From Bacillota bacterium (GTDB lineage Bacteria > Bacillota > Sulfobacillia > Sulfobacillales > Sulfobacillaceae): a DNA stretch of 23,472 bases. A program made the translations under genes and the position numbers. Under the pieces are notes generated by a model. The model did not search any database and was not told the origin of the DNA. It was given only the letters and a program-made list of their open reading frames with translations. Shown piece by piece: positions 23,003 to 23,472 of the stretch (the stretch's first letter is position 1; the number at the start of each line of letters is the position of its first letter). Location of the stretch: contig JAMCTO010000059.1 of NCBI GenBank assembly GCA_023381095.1, positions 1 through 23,472 of the forward strand. The letters run 5' to 3'.

Positions 23003-23472
23003 GTGTCAGAGGACCTCTTAACCCGATATGAACAATATATGAATCCGGCATTGGCGCGAATTTTTCGGTTTACTGGCATCGAGGCGGTGGAAGACCATGG
23101 ACAGGGTGCTTTGTTATGGGATGAGGCAGGCAACCAATACCTCGACTGCGCAGGAGGCTACGGAGTATTTGTGCAAGGGTATCAACACCCTCGTATTGTA
23201 GCTCGCGCAAAACAGCAACTCGACAAACTGACCCTGTCCTCTCGCGTGTTGGAAAGCCGACCGGCAATTGATTTGGCAGAGAAATTAGCCCATCTAACGC
23301 CCGGCGATCTGCAATACTCGTTTTTTTGCAACAGCGGAGCCGAGGCGGTGGAAGGAGCTCTTAAATTTGCGCGGGCGGCGACCGGGAGGTCCAAAATCGT
23401 TAGTACATACGGCGCCTTTCACGGCAAAACATTCGGGGCTTTGTCGGTTTCGGGGCGCCCAACATATCAAGA
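23003..23472 (+). CDS. Class III PLP-dependent aminotransferase (3' end outside window)
   Basis: The frame runs from GTG 23003 to the window edge (156 codons), with AAAGGA 8 nt upstream. The N-terminal part of a fold-type I, class III aminotransferase is visible: LLWDEAGNQYLDCAGGYGVFVQGYQHPRIV, then SFFCNSGAEAVEGALKFARAATGR, the glycine/serine loop that holds the PLP phosphate, and YGAFHGKTFGALSVSGR, whose aromatic-His pair stacks on PLP. The pattern is closest to putrescine/acetylornithine-type enzymes. The catalytic Lys lies beyond the window, so the substrate is open. Confidence 0.92.
   Translation, partial: MSEDLLTRYEQYMNPALARIFRFTGIEAVEDHGQGALLWDEAGNQYLDCAGGYGVFVQGYQHPRIVARAKQQLDKLTLSSRVLESRPAIDLAEKLAHLTPGDLQYSFFCNSGAEAVEGALKFARAATGRSKIVSTYGAFHGKTFGALSVSGRPTYQ

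Noticed and set aside
1..23472. CRISPR arrays, tRNA/rRNA genes, insertion sequences, phage genes or defence systems
   Set aside because: Looked for on both strands; no spaced direct repeats, tRNA-like folds, transposase or integrase motifs were found.

Overview
The window reads as a chromosomal segment of a spore-forming, Gram-positive (Firmicutes-type) bacterium. SpoIVA (492 residues, the same length as I recall for the Bacillus protein), SpmA and SpmB are endospore proteins. The block cmk-plsC-S1 protein ... der-gpsA-spoIVA is a familiar Firmicutes arrangement. Protein style (many Trp/Gly/Val, GTG starts, roughly balanced GC) would suit a Sulfobacillus-like lineage, but that is my inference. 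There are no tRNAs, rRNAs, CRISPR arrays or transposases, so this is mostly ordinary core genome with some local oddities.

Layout. 1-594: C-terminal part of an SNF2-family helicase. 714-2674: a probable thiol/sulfur redox pair (membrane-anchored rhodanese, two-domain thioredoxin-fold protein) followed by panC. 2737-3883: spmA and spmB, convergent instead of the usual tandem pair. 4044-6326: RidA-family protein, RluB-type pseudouridine synthase and a nicotinate phosphoribosyltransferase. 6289-7431 (minus): SWIM zinc-finger protein. 7504-9393: small zinc-ribbon protein, aroH, cmk and plsC, the last three joined by 4-nt ATGA overlaps. 9531-10748: four-domain S1 protein with its own promoter. 10795-11352 (minus): bioY. 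11465-16039: polytopic membrane protein of unknown function, der, gpsA and spoIVA, closed by a strong terminator. 16061-19569 (minus): dppC-like and dppB-like permeases and a lipoprotein substrate-binding protein. 19861-20775: CorA-type metal channel. 21148-22881: a second peptide-type binding lipoprotein after a structured 370-nt leader. 23003-end: start of a class III aminotransferase.

The most notable signal is at 1135-1815. The thioredoxin-fold gene is one reading frame interrupted by a single TGA exactly where the first Cys of its only remaining CPxC active site should be (T-[TGA]-P-H-C-P). A short GC-rich hairpin with a G-starting loop lies 18 nt downstream. This fits a selenocysteine codon with a bacterial SECIS element, giving a UxxC redox protein. 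A nonsense mutation is the main alternative. The rhodanese just upstream also looks frameshifted near its 3' end, which keeps the decay or sequence-error alternative alive.

Other points worth checking: a hairpin that hides the spmA ribosome-binding site in read-through RNA but would be destroyed in RNA from a candidate sigma-E promoter; a 110-nt out-of-frame overlap between rluB and the nicotinate phosphoribosyltransferase; a probably leaderless binding-protein gene; and a peptide-type transporter locus with no ATPase genes.
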